From Faucicola sp041855445 (GTDB lineage: Bacteria > Pseudomonadota > Gammaproteobacteria > Pseudomonadales > Moraxellaceae), in contig JBHAEG010000068.1 of the NCBI GenBank assembly GCA_041855445.1, positions 1-37,239 of the forward strand: 37,239 nucleotides of DNA, given 5' to 3'. Position 1 is the stretch's first letter. Every line of letters begins with the position of its first letter. Positions 15,000 to 23,675 of this stretch are shown in pieces. The translations under genes and the position numbers were made by a program. The notes beneath the pieces are model-generated. The model did no database searches, was not told the origin of the DNA, and saw nothing but the letters and a program-made list of their open reading frames with translations.

Positions 15000-15027
15000 A
15001 TTATACTATTTTTTTTAAATTTTGCAA
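15000..15027 (-). promoter_or_regulatory. S10-group promoter (TTGCAA, 16 nt, TATAAT)
   Basis: -35 TTGCAA (15027-15022), a 16-nt spacer, perfect -10 TATAAT (15005-15000) and a GC-rich discriminator ACCGCACAC. It begins only 14 nt past the rng stop codon. The predicted start is near 14993, giving the S10 leader of about 230 nt. Confidence 0.82.
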
Positions 15028-15041
15028 GGATTATTTACTAG

Positions 15042-16568
15042 TTAATCTAAAACGATATTGTACTGCTCTTGGCTATAAAGCTTTTCTACTTCAAAATTTA
15101 TTTCTCGACCTAATAAATATTCTAGCTCTGCAACTGTGTCAGCTTCGCTAGAAAGTAGTAAGTCAATGACAGAGGTGCTAGCAATAATGGTAAATTTTTT
15201 AGGAGCATTATAGACTCTTGCACATCGCATAATTTCTCGAAAAATTTCAAAACAAACTGTTTCTGGGCTTTTGATAAAACCTTTACCTTGACAGGTTGGG
15301 CAGGGTTCACATAGTTGTTGTTGCAGGCTTTCTCGGGTACGTTTACGGGTCATTTCAATTAGACCTAAACTTGAAACTTGACCAATATTGGTTTTTGCAT
15401 AATCACGGCTTAATTGTTCTTGTAGACTAGCTAATACATCATCTCGGTGTTCTTGTTCTTGCATATCAATAAAATCAAGAATAATAATACCTCCTAAATT
15501 CCGCAGACGTAGTTGTCGAGCGATGGCGTGTGTTGCTTCAAGATTAGTTTTATAAACGGTGTCCTCTAAAGAACGTCCATGTACGAATGACCCAGTATTG
15601 ACATCAATGGTTGTCATCGCTTCAGTTTGGTCGATGATAAGATACCCCCCTGATTTTAGATTAACACGGCGATTTAAGGCATCTTTTAAATCTTCTTCAA
15701 CTCGATAAATGTCAAATAATGGTTGTTCTCCTTCATATAAAAAAATTCGTGAATGAATATTAGGAACAAACTCATGAGCAAATTGTACAATATTTTGATA
15801 AACTTCCTGATTATCAACGGTAATTTTTTCAGTATTATCACCAATCAGGTCTCGAATAGAACGTAATGGTAATGATAAATCTTGATAAATCAGTTCAAAA
15901 CGGCGATTTTTAGGGCTTTGTTCTCTTCTTGCTTGTATCATTCGCCAAAGTTGTAATAAATAATAAATATCTTCTTCAAGTTTATTTTCTGGAATAAATT
16001 CGGCTGCTGTTCTGGCAATTAGCCCACCTTGTAAATTTACTTGGTGCATTAATTGCGATAAAGCGGTTTTGAGGCGTTGTCTTTCTTCTTCGCCATCAAT
16101 ACGTTGCGATATACCAATATGCTCACCCGTTGGCAAATATACTAAATAACGAGATGGTAAAGATATATTGGTTGTCAGTCTTGCCCCTTTACTACCCAAT
16201 TGGTCTTTGGTTACTTGAACTAAAATGCGTTGCCCTTCATAGAGTCTTTTTTCAATACGTTCTGCTTGAGCAATTAACATTTTTTGAGAGGCTGACTCTG
16301 GTAACTCTTGACTATTTTTGCCAGTTTCAGCAGGCAGTTTTAACGGTTGCATATCATTGGCATGCAAAAAAGCGGTGCGAGATTGTCCAATGTCCACAAA
16401 TGCAGCTTGCATTCCTGGTAGCACTCTCACAACCGTTCCCATGTAAATGTTACCAACACTGCCAAGTTTATTTTGTCGTTCGATATAGATTTCGTTTAAC
16501 ACACCATTATCAAGTAATGCAACTCGACTTTCTGTTGGGCTAATGTTGATTAAAAGTTCTTCTGCCAT
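15042..16568 (-). CDS. rng: Ribonuclease G
   Basis: RNase G (CafA), 508 residues (E. coli 489), is an endonuclease that matures the 5' end of 16S rRNA and decays some mRNAs. The S1 RNA-binding domain lies at about 37-130 (GNIYMGTVVRVLPGMQAAFVD). The RNase E/G catalytic core has D322 in TIDVNTGSF and D365 in ILDFIDM, the two magnesium-binding aspartates. The zinc-link CPTC is at 423-426. There is no RNase E-type C-terminal scaffold, which favours RNase G. Its ATG overlaps the maf stop (TAATG). The operon mreB-mreC-mreD-maf-rng has the E. coli order. Confidence 0.95.
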   Translation of the reverse strand: MAEELLINISPTESRVALLDNGVLNEIYIERQNKLGSVGNIYMGTVVRVLPGMQAAFVDIGQSRTAFLHANDMQPLKLPAETGKNSQELPESASQKMLIAQAERIEKRLYEGQRILVQVTKDQLGSKGARLTTNISLPSRYLVYLPTGEHIGISQRIDGEEERQRLKTALSQLMHQVNLQGGLIARTAAEFIPENKLEEDIYYLLQLWRMIQARREQSPKNRRFELIYQDLSLPLRSIRDLIGDNTEKITVDNQEVYQNIVQFAHEFVPNIHSRIFLYEGEQPLFDIYRVEEDLKDALNRRVNLKSGGYLIIDQTEAMTTIDVNTGSFVHGRSLEDTVYKTNLEATHAIARQLRLRNLGGIIILDFIDMQEQEHRDDVLASLQEQLSRDYAKTNIGQVSSLGLIEMTRKRTRESLQQQLCEPCPTCQGKGFIKSPETVCFEIFREIMRCARVYNAPKKFTIIASTSVIDLLLSSEADTVAELEYLLGREINFEVEKLYSQEQYNIVLD

Positions 16569-17209
16569 TATGATATTTTCTGTTTTATTGTCATTTGTTG
16601 AGCTTGTTGTAACAAGTCAATCGTTTCTACAAGTGGCAAACCTACCACATTGCTATAACTGCCATAAATTTTTTTTACCCATGCACCGCCTTGCCCTTGA
16701 ATAGCATAACCACCAGCTTTATCACAAGGTTCTCCTGTTTCCCAATAAGCCTGCATTTGTTCAAAAGATAGTTGAATAAATTCAACCTCAGTTTTAACTG
16801 TTTGTTGCTTTTGCCAAATAATTATTGGGTTATTAGCGATTAATTGAATTAAGCTAACCTGTACAGCAGTCCAAACTTGATGGGTTGTATGGCTCATTTT
16901 TTGCCACATTTGCACCGCATCATCAAAATTCATTGGTTTTACCAATACTTGTCCATCTTGTAAAACTCCAATGGTATCTGCTGTAATTAGCAAATAATTA
17001 TTTGGTAAATTCAAATGATTGGTAGATAACATCGCTTGCGATTTTTCACTGACCATACGTTCGATATATGTTGTTGCTAATTCATTGGGCAGACGAGTTT
17101 CATCAATTTCAACAGAACATTGCTGATGAGAAATTGCTACTTGTTGTAGCAATTCATGACGGCGAGGTGACGATGAAGCAAGTACAACTGGTAAATTTAT
17201 TAAACTCAT
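16568..17209 (-). CDS. maf: Maf family nucleotide pyrophosphatase, YhdE type (dTTP/UTP)
   Basis: A Maf-family nucleoside triphosphate pyrophosphatase, about 213 residues (E. coli YhdE 197), hydrolysing non-canonical or excess dTTP/UTP. Signature VVLASSSPRRHELLQQ opens the protein; LLITADTIGVL holds the catalytic aspartate. AGGYAIQGQGGAWVKKIYGS and YSNVVGLPLVET are of the YhdE rather than the YceF type. Several ATGs are possible. The one at 17209 has GGGTG five nt upstream and keeps the motif 10 residues from the N-terminus; starts at 17212 or 17221 cannot be excluded. The place between mreD and rng fits YhdE. Confidence 0.88.
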   Translation of the reverse strand: MSLINLPVVLASSSPRRHELLQQVAISHQQCSVEIDETRLPNELATTYIERMVSEKSQAMLSTNHLNLPNNYLLITADTIGVLQDGQVLVKPMNFDDAVQMWQKMSHTTHQVWTAVQVSLIQLIANNPIIIWQKQQTVKTEVEFIQLSFEQMQAYWETGEPCDKAGGYAIQGQGGAWVKKIYGSYSNVVGLPLVETIDLLQQAQQMTIKQKIS

Positions 17210-17247
17210 CATTACACCCATTTTATTATAAAATTCCAACCAATATA

Positions 17248-17751
17248 TTAAGTTTTTCTTACATATCGAATTAATACAAATTGCAATAATGGCCATGTTA
17301 AAAAGCTAGTCAAAACTGCCAACATTAATTCAGGAACAAATGCCCCATGAATAATAAGATGTAAAATAATTAAACAGCTTTGATATAAAAATAAACAAAC
17401 ACCCGCTAATAGCCAAGCTGTTATTAATGAAAATTGCTTTAAATATACCCCAACCATTTTGATGAAAAAAGCCACGATAACTGCTGATAATGCTTGTTGT
17501 CCTAACTGGCTATCTAATAAAAAATCAGAAATCAATCCAATAAAAAATGCTATTCCAACCCCAACCAATGTTGGTTGAAAAATTAACCAAAAAATCAATA
17601 CCATTATCAATGCCATCGGTCTAAATACCGCTAAATTAGCAGACAATGGATAAACATTTATCATTGAAGCAACAATAAAGGTCACAACAATGATAATGTA
17701 GGTATATAATTCAGATTTTTTATCACTTTCAATGATTATGTTTGCTGGCAT
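17248..17751 (-). CDS. mreD: Rod shape-determining protein MreD
   Basis: MreD, about 167 residues (E. coli 162), is an inner-membrane protein of the rod/elongasome complex with MreB, MreC, RodA and PBP2. At least five hydrophobic segments are visible, from YIIIVVTFIVASMI to the C-terminal WPLLQFVLIRYVRKT. The middle contains GVGIAFFIGLISDFLLDSQLG, typical of MreD. The start is the ATG at 17751 (MPANIIIES); the frame is open further to a TTG at 17826, but no good ribosome site decides between them. It is six to eighty nt downstream of mreC depending on the start. Confidence 0.88.
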   Translation of the reverse strand: MPANIIIESDKKSELYTYIIIVVTFIVASMINVYPLSANLAVFRPMALIMVLIFWLIFQPTLVGVGIAFFIGLISDFLLDSQLGQQALSAVIVAFFIKMVGVYLKQFSLITAWLLAGVCLFLYQSCLIILHLIIHGAFVPELMLAVLTSFLTWPLLQFVLIRYVRKT

Positions 17752-17832
17752 AGTATCGTATCGACTTACTTCAATAGTACAGGAAAATTTTTGATAATGA
17801 TAAAGTTTGCCATAACCATAACCCAAAAATCT

Positions 17833-18675
17833 TTATTTATTTTGCAACGGTTCTTTAGCTTGTAGTAGCAATACATATGATGTATTTACAAAATTTGCTG
17901 ATGGTTTTACCATAATTTGAGCCGAACCACCTGACTGCTCTGTTTCAACTTTAGCAACTCGCCCAACTGGAAAACCTGCTGGCATTCGTTCGCCTAGACC
18001 AGATGAAATTAATTCATCACCCACTCGCACATCTGTTGCTTTAAAAATATAATCTAATGACAAATATTGACTCTTACCACGTCCCGTGACAATAGCTTTT
18101 TGCCCTGTACGTTTTACCACGACCGCTACAGATTGTTGTTCATCAGAAATTAATAATGCTCGGCTTGTGGTTGGATTAACATTAATTACTTGTCCCAAAA
18201 TTCCATGCTCATCAATCACTGTTTGACCAATAGTCACGCCATCTTTTGAGCCTTTGTTTAAAACAATAATCTGTTTTAGTGGATTAGTATCTGTCCCAAT
18301 GACTTGTGATAATAGTAAATTATATTGATTTGATGGTGTTACTGATAAGACACCTTGTAAACGTGCATTTTGGGCAACCAAATAATCTTGTTGTTGCAAT
18401 TTTGCTTTTGCATAAATTAGCTCCGTTTTTAATTGCATATTTTCACGGCGTAACGCTTCTTTACTGGTAGTCATACCTTCAGACCAATGCCAAAAAAAGC
18501 TTGGATATGAAGACACCTGATAAATCGGTTGCATGGCAGAATGACTAATATTGCGTAAATTTTGAAACCATTCAGGATTTTTACTATCTAATAACATCAA
18601 CACAATGGCACAAAACACCGCTAAGGCAGTTTTTCTTAATGCCAATGATTGTGATGCAAAAATTGAAGACGACAT
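17833..18675 (-). CDS. mreC: Cell shape-determining protein MreC
   Basis: MreC, 280 residues, is a bitopic inner-membrane protein whose periplasmic part scaffolds the elongation machinery. The N-terminal transmembrane helix (about 15-33: ALAVFCAIVLMLLDS) is followed by a coiled coil (about 70-105, SKEALRRENMQLKTELIYAK). The beta domain has LLLSQVIGTDTNPLKQIIVLNKG-type sequence and GLGERMPAGFPVGRVAKVE. The start is the ATG at 18675, with GAGG nine nt upstream; a TTG at 18693 is less likely. A terminator-like hairpin lies between this gene and mreB. Confidence 0.93.
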   Translation of the reverse strand: MSSSIFASQSLALRKTALAVFCAIVLMLLDSKNPEWFQNLRNISHSAMQPIYQVSSYPSFFWHWSEGMTTSKEALRRENMQLKTELIYAKAKLQQQDYLVAQNARLQGVLSVTPSNQYNLLLSQVIGTDTNPLKQIIVLNKGSKDGVTIGQTVIDEHGILGQVINVNPTTSRALLISDEQQSVAVVVKRTGQKAIVTGRGKSQYLSLDYIFKATDVRVGDELISSGLGERMPAGFPVGRVAKVETEQSGGSAQIMVKPSANFVNTSYVLLLQAKEPLQNK

Positions 18676-18696
18676 AGCTGATAACCTCAACAAGTC

Positions 18697-18736
18697 AAAA
18701 CAAGGGGTTTACTGATTTTACCCAATAAACCCCTTG
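18697..18736 (-). terminator. Terminator-like hairpin between mreB and mreC
   Basis: CAAGGGGTTT and its complement form perfect 10-bp arms (18701-18710 and 18727-18736) around a 16-nt loop. On the minus strand the stem is followed by TTTT and then GAC, a short T-run. It lies 12 nt after the mreB stop and can end part of the mreB transcripts before mreCD-maf-rng. Confidence 0.6.
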
Positions 18737-18748
18737 CTGTACAGATAG

Positions 18749-19777
18749 CTATACAAAAATCATGTTTAAGCTTTTATTATTAATAAAATCTAATGCTTTA
18801 CCGCCACCACGACTAACACACGTCAAAGGGTCTTCTGCAACAGTGACAGGTAAGCCTGTTTCACGAGAAATTAATTTATCTAAATTACGCAATAACGCTC
18901 CACCACCTGTTAATACAATACCACGTTCTGCAATATCTGATGATAATTCTGGAGGTGTTTGCTCTAATGCTGCTTTTACACCACTGACAATGCCTGTTAA
19001 GGGGTCGCTTAACGCTTTTTGAATTTCTGATGAATTAACGCTTAATGTTTTTGGCACACCTTCTGCCATGCTACGTCCACGCACTTCAACTTCTAGCACG
19101 CCATCTTCATCAATTGCTGTGCCAACTTCTTTTTTAATACGTTCTGCCGTTGTTTCACCAATTACACAGCCATGGGTACGGCGAACATGGGTAATAATTG
19201 CTTCATCAAACACATCGCCTCCGATACGAATTGATTCAGCATATACACAGCCTGATAATGAAATTACGGCAATTTCTGTTGTACCACCACCAATATCAAC
19301 GACCATTGAGCCACTGGCTTCATGCACTGGTAGACCTGCCCCAATCGCTGCCGCCATAGGCTCTTCAAGTAGCCAAGCCTTATTCGCCCCAGCTGATTCA
19401 ACAGCTTCACGAATTGCTTTACGTTCAACCAAGGTAGATTTACAAGGCACACAAACCACAACATTCGGATTAGCAAATAAACGTTTTACTTTTACTTTGC
19501 CAATAAAATGTTTTAACATCTTTTGAGTAACTTCAAAGTCAGCGATTACACCATCTTTTAATGGGCGAATTGCTGTAATATTGTCTGGAGTACGACCCAA
19601 CATCTGTTTTGCATCTAATCCAACTGCTGCAACCGTTGGATTATGAGTACGATTGCTACGCAATGCAACAACTGTCGGCTCATCAAGTACAATTCCTTTG
19701 CCAGGAGTATAAATTAAGGTATTAGCAGTACCTAAGTCAATAGCAATATTTGTCGAAAAAAATCCGAAAGGGTTCAT
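18749..19777 (-). CDS. mreB: Rod shape-determining protein MreB
   Basis: MreB, 342 residues (E. coli 347), is the bacterial actin that guides lateral wall synthesis. The nucleotide-binding phosphate-1 motif IAIDLGTANTLIY (about 11-23), MVVDIGGGTTEIAVISL (phosphate-2) and ERGIVLTGGGALLRNLD (adenosine motif) are all present. The N-terminal amphipathic segment is MNPFGFF. The chosen ATG (19777) gives the family length; the frame stays open to 19858, but that extension has no MreB similarity. No strong Shine-Dalgarno is seen. First gene of the operon, divergent from gatCAB. Confidence 0.96.
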   Translation of the reverse strand: MNPFGFFSTNIAIDLGTANTLIYTPGKGIVLDEPTVVALRSNRTHNPTVAAVGLDAKQMLGRTPDNITAIRPLKDGVIADFEVTQKMLKHFIGKVKVKRLFANPNVVVCVPCKSTLVERKAIREAVESAGANKAWLLEEPMAAAIGAGLPVHEASGSMVVDIGGGTTEIAVISLSGCVYAESIRIGGDVFDEAIITHVRRTHGCVIGETTAERIKKEVGTAIDEDGVLEVEVRGRSMAEGVPKTLSVNSSEIQKALSDPLTGIVSGVKAALEQTPPELSSDIAERGIVLTGGGALLRNLDKLISRETGLPVTVAEDPLTCVSRGGGKALDFINNKSLNMIFV

Positions 19778-20126
19778 CTGTCTTTGTCCAGCACTAAATT
19801 GGGTAAAACTCAGTAAGCAACGTCTAAGTTTTTTCACACCACAATCACTATTCAACAACCATTACGGCGTTGTCAAACGTTTAACTCTACTAAAACCCCA
19901 AACTTTATTTTGGGAAAATGGCGACTTTTGCGGGTTGAATTGCTTTTTCATTGCGTTAGATTTGAATAATGCTAGATTATAGCGATAAAATATCGCAAAA
20001 TATAGTCATTTAATCACATTCTGTTTAATCAAATGCTTTTTTTGTGACAAATTGTTTTTAGTAAAACTGTTCTGGTTGCCTAGAAAGTCTTTTATTTACT
20101 ACGTTATTATTAAGGAATAATAAATT
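19778..20126. other. Divergent intergenic region between mreB and gatC
   Basis: This 349-bp gap has no gene. On the minus strand a perfect -10 TATAAT (19981-19976) lies beside a palindrome (19982-19996), with no good -35. A TTGACA (19876-19871) without a convincing -10 is nearer to mreB. A weak hairpin (CCCAAA/TTTGGG, 19897-19914) sits in the presumed mreB leader. On the plus strand AAGGA precedes gatC, but no confident gatC promoter could be picked. Confidence 0.7.
19976..19996 (-). promoter_or_regulatory. Candidate mreB promoter -10 with adjoining palindrome
   Basis: TATAAT on the minus strand (19981-19976) directly follows the inverted repeat GCGATA/TATCGC (arms 19982-19987 and 19991-19996, three-base centre). 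The palindrome fills the spacer. The -35 position (about 20000) is AT-rich and far from consensus, so activity may need an activator or differ from sigma-70 rules. Confidence 0.4.
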
Positions 20127-20429
20127 ATGTCTATAGAAAATCACAGTATTTCTACTGATGAAATTTTAAATATTGCTAATCTTGCCCGTCTAGGGATAAG
20201 CGAGCATCAAGCCAGTGATTATGCCAAAGATTTATCAAAAATTTTAAATATGATGGATATTTTAGCTGAAGTTAATACTGATGATGTTGCTCCATTAACC
20301 AATGTGCATGATATGACTCAGCCTTTACGAGAAGACATTGTCAATGATAATATTCATCGTGAATTAAATCAATCAATTGCTCCAGCAGTTGCTGATGGCT
20401 TATATTTAGTTCCTCAAGTAATTGAATAA
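20127..20429 (+). CDS. gatC: Asp-tRNA(Asn)/Glu-tRNA(Gln) amidotransferase subunit C
   Basis: GatC, 100 residues (family 95-100), is the small subunit that wraps around and stabilises GatA-GatB. The sequence ILNIANLARLGISEHQASDYAKDLSKILNMMDILAEVNTDDV and PLRED is typical; the conserved ARL and the VDT-like VNTDDVAP are visible. AAGGA lies ten nt before the ATG. It heads the gatCAB operon, on the opposite strand from mreB. A full GatCAB implies indirect synthesis of Gln-tRNA or Asn-tRNA. Confidence 0.94.
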   Translation: MSIENHSISTDEILNIANLARLGISEHQASDYAKDLSKILNMMDILAEVNTDDVAPLTNVHDMTQPLREDIVNDNIHRELNQSIAPAVADGLYLVPQVIE

Positions 20430-20477
20430 ATATTTTTTATTTTTAATCAATAAACTTTAATTGATATAGTGAATTTT

Positions 20478-21971
20478 ATGATGTCTGATTTACATTTACT
20501 TTCGGTCAGTGAATTATCTCAAGGATTGCAAAGCAAACGATTTAGCAGTGTTGAATTAACCCAACATTTTTTACAACGTATTGATAAACTTGATAAACAA
20601 GTAAATAGTTTTATTACTGTGACCGCCGATTTAGCATTACAACAAGCTAAACTTGCTGATGAAAAAATTGCCAATAATACTGCCCAACTATTAACAGGTA
20701 TTCCACTGGCTCATAAAGATATTTTTTGTACACAAGGGATATTAACAACCTGTGGTTCAAAAATGCTTGCAAATTTTATATCACCATACAATGCAACGAT
20801 TGTTGATAAATGCCAATTAGCAGGGTTAGTGACATTGGGTAAAACCAGTATGGACGAATTTGCGATGGGTTCAGATAATGAAAGCTCTTATTTTGGAGCT
20901 GTGCATAATCCATGGGCGTTAGATTATGTCCCTGGTGGTTCTTCAGGTGGTTCAGCAGCAGCCGTATCAGCAGGTTTTGCTCCAATTGCAACAGGCAGTG
21001 ATACAGGCGGTTCAATTCGTCAGCCAGCATCTTTTTGTGGTTTAACGGGAATTAAACCAACTTATGGACGGGTTTCTCGTTTTGGTATGATTGCTTATGC
21101 GTCAAGTTTTGACCAAGCTGGTAGTTTTGGAAAATCTGCTGAAGATTGTGCCTATTTGTTACAAACGTTGGCAGGACATGACCCAAAAGACTCAACCAGT
21201 GTAAAAAAAGATGTGCCAAATTATGTAAAAAATCTACATAATAAACGCCAAGCTAGTGATAAACCCTTAGCAGGATTACGCATTGGTGTGCCAATGGAAT
21301 ATTTTGGTTCTGGATTAAATGATGAAGTCAATGCTCTTGTGCAACAATCACTTAAACAGTATGAGGCTCTCGGAGCAACTTTGGTTGAAGTTCATTTGAC
21401 TAAACCTGAAATTACTCTTGCTACTTATTATTTGTTAGCACCTGCAGAAGCATCTTCAAATCTATCACGTTATGATGGTGTTCGTTTTGGGTATCGCTGT
21501 GAAAACCCTGTCAATTTACATGATTTATATACCCGTTCACGCTCCGAAGGCTTTGGAGCAGAGGTACAACGGCGTATTTTGATGGGAACTTATGCGTTAT
21601 CAGCAGGTTATTTTGATGCGTATTATGTGAAAGCTCAAAAAGTTCGCCGTTTAATTTCACAAGATTTTGCCAAGGCATTTGAAAGTTGTGATGTTATTGC
21701 CACGCCAACTGCTCCAACATCTGCCTATAAAATTGGAGCGTCACTTGACCCAATGGCGATTTATTTAGGTGATGTTTATACCATTGGCGTAAATTTAGCG
21801 GGCTTGCCTGCCTTAAGTCACTCAATTGGTTTTGATAACATGGGTTTACCCATTGGATTACAGTTAATTGCAAATCATTGGCAAGAAGATACATTGTTAC
21901 AAACGGCTGATGCTTACCAACAAGTAACTGATTTTCATCAACAAGTTTCCCCAATTAGCCAACAAGCCTAA
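20478..21971 (+). CDS. gatA: Asp-tRNA(Asn)/Glu-tRNA(Gln) amidotransferase subunit A
   Basis: GatA, about 497 residues, is the glutaminase of the amidase-signature family. It supplies ammonia to GatB for converting misacylated Glu-tRNA(Gln) or Asp-tRNA(Asn). The Ser-cisSer-Lys triad is visible: K in GIPLAHKDIF, the serine of GGSSGGSAAAVSAG, and GSDTGGSIRQPASFCG with the nucleophilic serine. Start: two adjacent ATGs (20478, 20481) after an in-frame GTG; none has a clear Shine-Dalgarno, so translation may depend on gatC, 48 nt upstream. Confidence 0.96.
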   Translation: MMSDLHLLSVSELSQGLQSKRFSSVELTQHFLQRIDKLDKQVNSFITVTADLALQQAKLADEKIANNTAQLLTGIPLAHKDIFCTQGILTTCGSKMLANFISPYNATIVDKCQLAGLVTLGKTSMDEFAMGSDNESSYFGAVHNPWALDYVPGGSSGGSAAAVSAGFAPIATGSDTGGSIRQPASFCGLTGIKPTYGRVSRFGMIAYASSFDQAGSFGKSAEDCAYLLQTLAGHDPKDSTSVKKDVPNYVKNLHNKRQASDKPLAGLRIGVPMEYFGSGLNDEVNALVQQSLKQYEALGATLVEVHLTKPEITLATYYLLAPAEASSNLSRYDGVRFGYRCENPVNLHDLYTRSRSEGFGAEVQRRILMGTYALSAGYFDAYYVKAQKVRRLISQDFAKAFESCDVIATPTAPTSAYKIGASLDPMAIYLGDVYTIGVNLAGLPALSHSIGFDNMGLPIGLQLIANHWQEDTLLQTADAYQQVTDFHQQVSPISQQA

Positions 21972-21983
21972 AGGATAATCGTC

Positions 21984-23474
21984 ATGACAACAGAACAAAA
22001 AGCCCCATTAGTTGATGGTTACGAGGTTGTGATTGGGCTAGAAATTCATTGCCAATTAAACACTCAAACCAAAATTTTCTCACCTGCTTCAACGTTATTT
22101 GGACAAGAGGCAAACACGCAAGCGAACATTATTGACCTTGCCATGCCAGGTGTCTTACCTGTGTTAAATAAAGAAGTGGTTGAAAAAGCGTTAAAATTTG
22201 GTATGGGAATTAACGCTGAACTTGGTACAATGAATGCTTTTGACCGCAAAAATTATTTTTATCCAGATTTGCCAAAAGGCTATCAAATTAGTCAAATGGC
22301 ACACCCTATTGTTGGGCAAGGTTATATTGATATTGTGGTCAATGAAGGCGAAAAAAATGAATATAAAAAACGTATTGGTATTACCCGAGCTCATTTAGAA
22401 GAAGATGCGGGCAAGTCAGTACATAATGCCTATAATGGCATGACAGGTGTAGATTTAAATCGGGCAGGCACGCCTCTGATTGAAATCGTTTCTGAGCCTG
22501 ATATGCGTTCTCCAGCTGAAGCAATTGCTTATGTAAAGGCTATTCATCAATTAGTCACTTGGCTGGGTATTTCTGATGCAATTATGGCTGAAGGGTCATT
22601 TCGTTGCGACTGTAATGTGTCTGTCAGAAAGCCAAACGCTCCTTTAGGCACACGTTGTGAATTAAAGAACCTCAATTCATTTCGCTTTATTGAACGAGCA
22701 ATTACCGTAGAAATTGAGCGTCAAATTGATGTTTTAGAAGATGGCGGAAAAATCGTGCAAGCCACTCGTCTGTACGACCCAGACAAAGACGAAACTCGAG
22801 CCATGCGTACTAAAGAAGAAGCCAACGACTATCGTTATTTTCCAGACCCTGATTTGTTACCTGTTCACATTGACCAAGCGACTATTGACAGCATTCGTGC
22901 TAATATGCCTGAATTACCTGTGGCTCGCCGTGAACGCTTACAAAATGACTTAGGCTTACCTGAATATGACAGCCGAATTTTAACTGCAAGCCGAGCATTA
23001 GCAGATTATTTTGAAGCGGTTGTTGCCAAAGTTGGAACAAACAACGCAAAATTAACCGCAAACTGGGTCATGGGCGATTTGTTAGGTGCATTAAATAAAC
23101 AAGAAAAAACCATTGAACAAAGTCCAATTTCTGCTAACCAGCTTGCTAAATTATTAGAGCGAATTCTTGACAATACATTATCAGGAAAATTAGCCAAGCA
23201 AGCATTTTCTGCCTTATTTGCCCACGAAGGTGGCGATGCTGATGATGCTGTCGATAAAATCATTGCTGATAAAGGGCTTAAACAAGAAACAGATACAGGA
23301 GCAATTCAAGCGATTGTTGAAGAAGTATTAACCAAAAATCAAGCAATGGTTGATGAATATAAGGCAGGCAAGGAAAAAGCGTTTAATGGCTTAGTTGGGC
23401 AAGTCATGAAAGCTAGTCGAGGCAAGGCAAACCCTCAACAAGTTAATGAACTTTTGAAAAAGATGATTGGATAA
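21984..23474 (+). CDS. gatB: Asp-tRNA(Asn)/Glu-tRNA(Gln) amidotransferase subunit B
   Basis: GatB, 496 residues, is the kinase/transamidase subunit that phosphorylates the misacylated aminoacyl group and amidates it. The N-terminal motif YEVVIGLEIHCQLNTQTKIFS (about 9-29) and the block DLPKGYQISQ (about 94-103) are characteristic. RTKEEANDYRYFPDPDLLPV follows, and the C-terminal YqeY-like tRNA-binding domain runs from about 350 on. AAAGGA precedes the ATG. It is 12 nt after gatA; a strong terminator follows at 23508. Confidence 0.97.
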   Translation: MTTEQKAPLVDGYEVVIGLEIHCQLNTQTKIFSPASTLFGQEANTQANIIDLAMPGVLPVLNKEVVEKALKFGMGINAELGTMNAFDRKNYFYPDLPKGYQISQMAHPIVGQGYIDIVVNEGEKNEYKKRIGITRAHLEEDAGKSVHNAYNGMTGVDLNRAGTPLIEIVSEPDMRSPAEAIAYVKAIHQLVTWLGISDAIMAEGSFRCDCNVSVRKPNAPLGTRCELKNLNSFRFIERAITVEIERQIDVLEDGGKIVQATRLYDPDKDETRAMRTKEEANDYRYFPDPDLLPVHIDQATIDSIRANMPELPVARRERLQNDLGLPEYDSRILTASRALADYFEAVVAKVGTNNAKLTANWVMGDLLGALNKQEKTIEQSPISANQLAKLLERILDNTLSGKLAKQAFSALFAHEGGDADDAVDKIIADKGLKQETDTGAIQAIVEEVLTKNQAMVDEYKAGKEKAFNGLVGQVMKASRGKANPQQVNELLKKMIG

Positions 23475-23507
23475 TTTTTCACTTTATTTTTAAACAATTC
23501 ACATGAT

Positions 23508-23542
23508 AAATCCAAGTTGATTAATTTTAACTTGGATTTTTT
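23508..23542 (+). terminator. Intrinsic terminator after gatB
   Basis: Arms AAATCCAAGTT (23508-23518) and AACTTGGATTT (23529-23539) pair perfectly over 11 bp around a 10-nt loop, and the run of T continues to 23542. It lies 34 nt past the gatB stop. Confidence 0.92.
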
Positions 23543-23633
23543 ATCCGCTATTCTTAAAGTTTGAAATTCGCATTCAATCCATAAAACACAACACCAGACC
23601 TTGTGTATTTTAAAAATTTTACCGTTAAATTAC

Positions 23634-23661
23634 TTGCAAAACCCATAAAATCTAGTAGAAT
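23634..23661 (+). promoter_or_regulatory. tRNA-Pro promoter (TTGCAA, 16 nt, TAGAAT)
   Basis: -35 TTGCAA (23634-23639), a 16-nt spacer and -10 TAGAAT (23656-23661), then AGCAGG as discriminator. It lies 14 nt upstream of the mature tRNA and uses the same -35 hexamer as the ribosomal operon promoters. Confidence 0.75.
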
Positions 23662-23675
23662 AGCAGGTCATTGTT

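Noticed and set aside
19778..19858. N-terminal extension of MreB
   Set aside because: The added 27 residues contain cysteines and basic residues unlike MreB N-termini; the shorter start gives the amphipathic opening.
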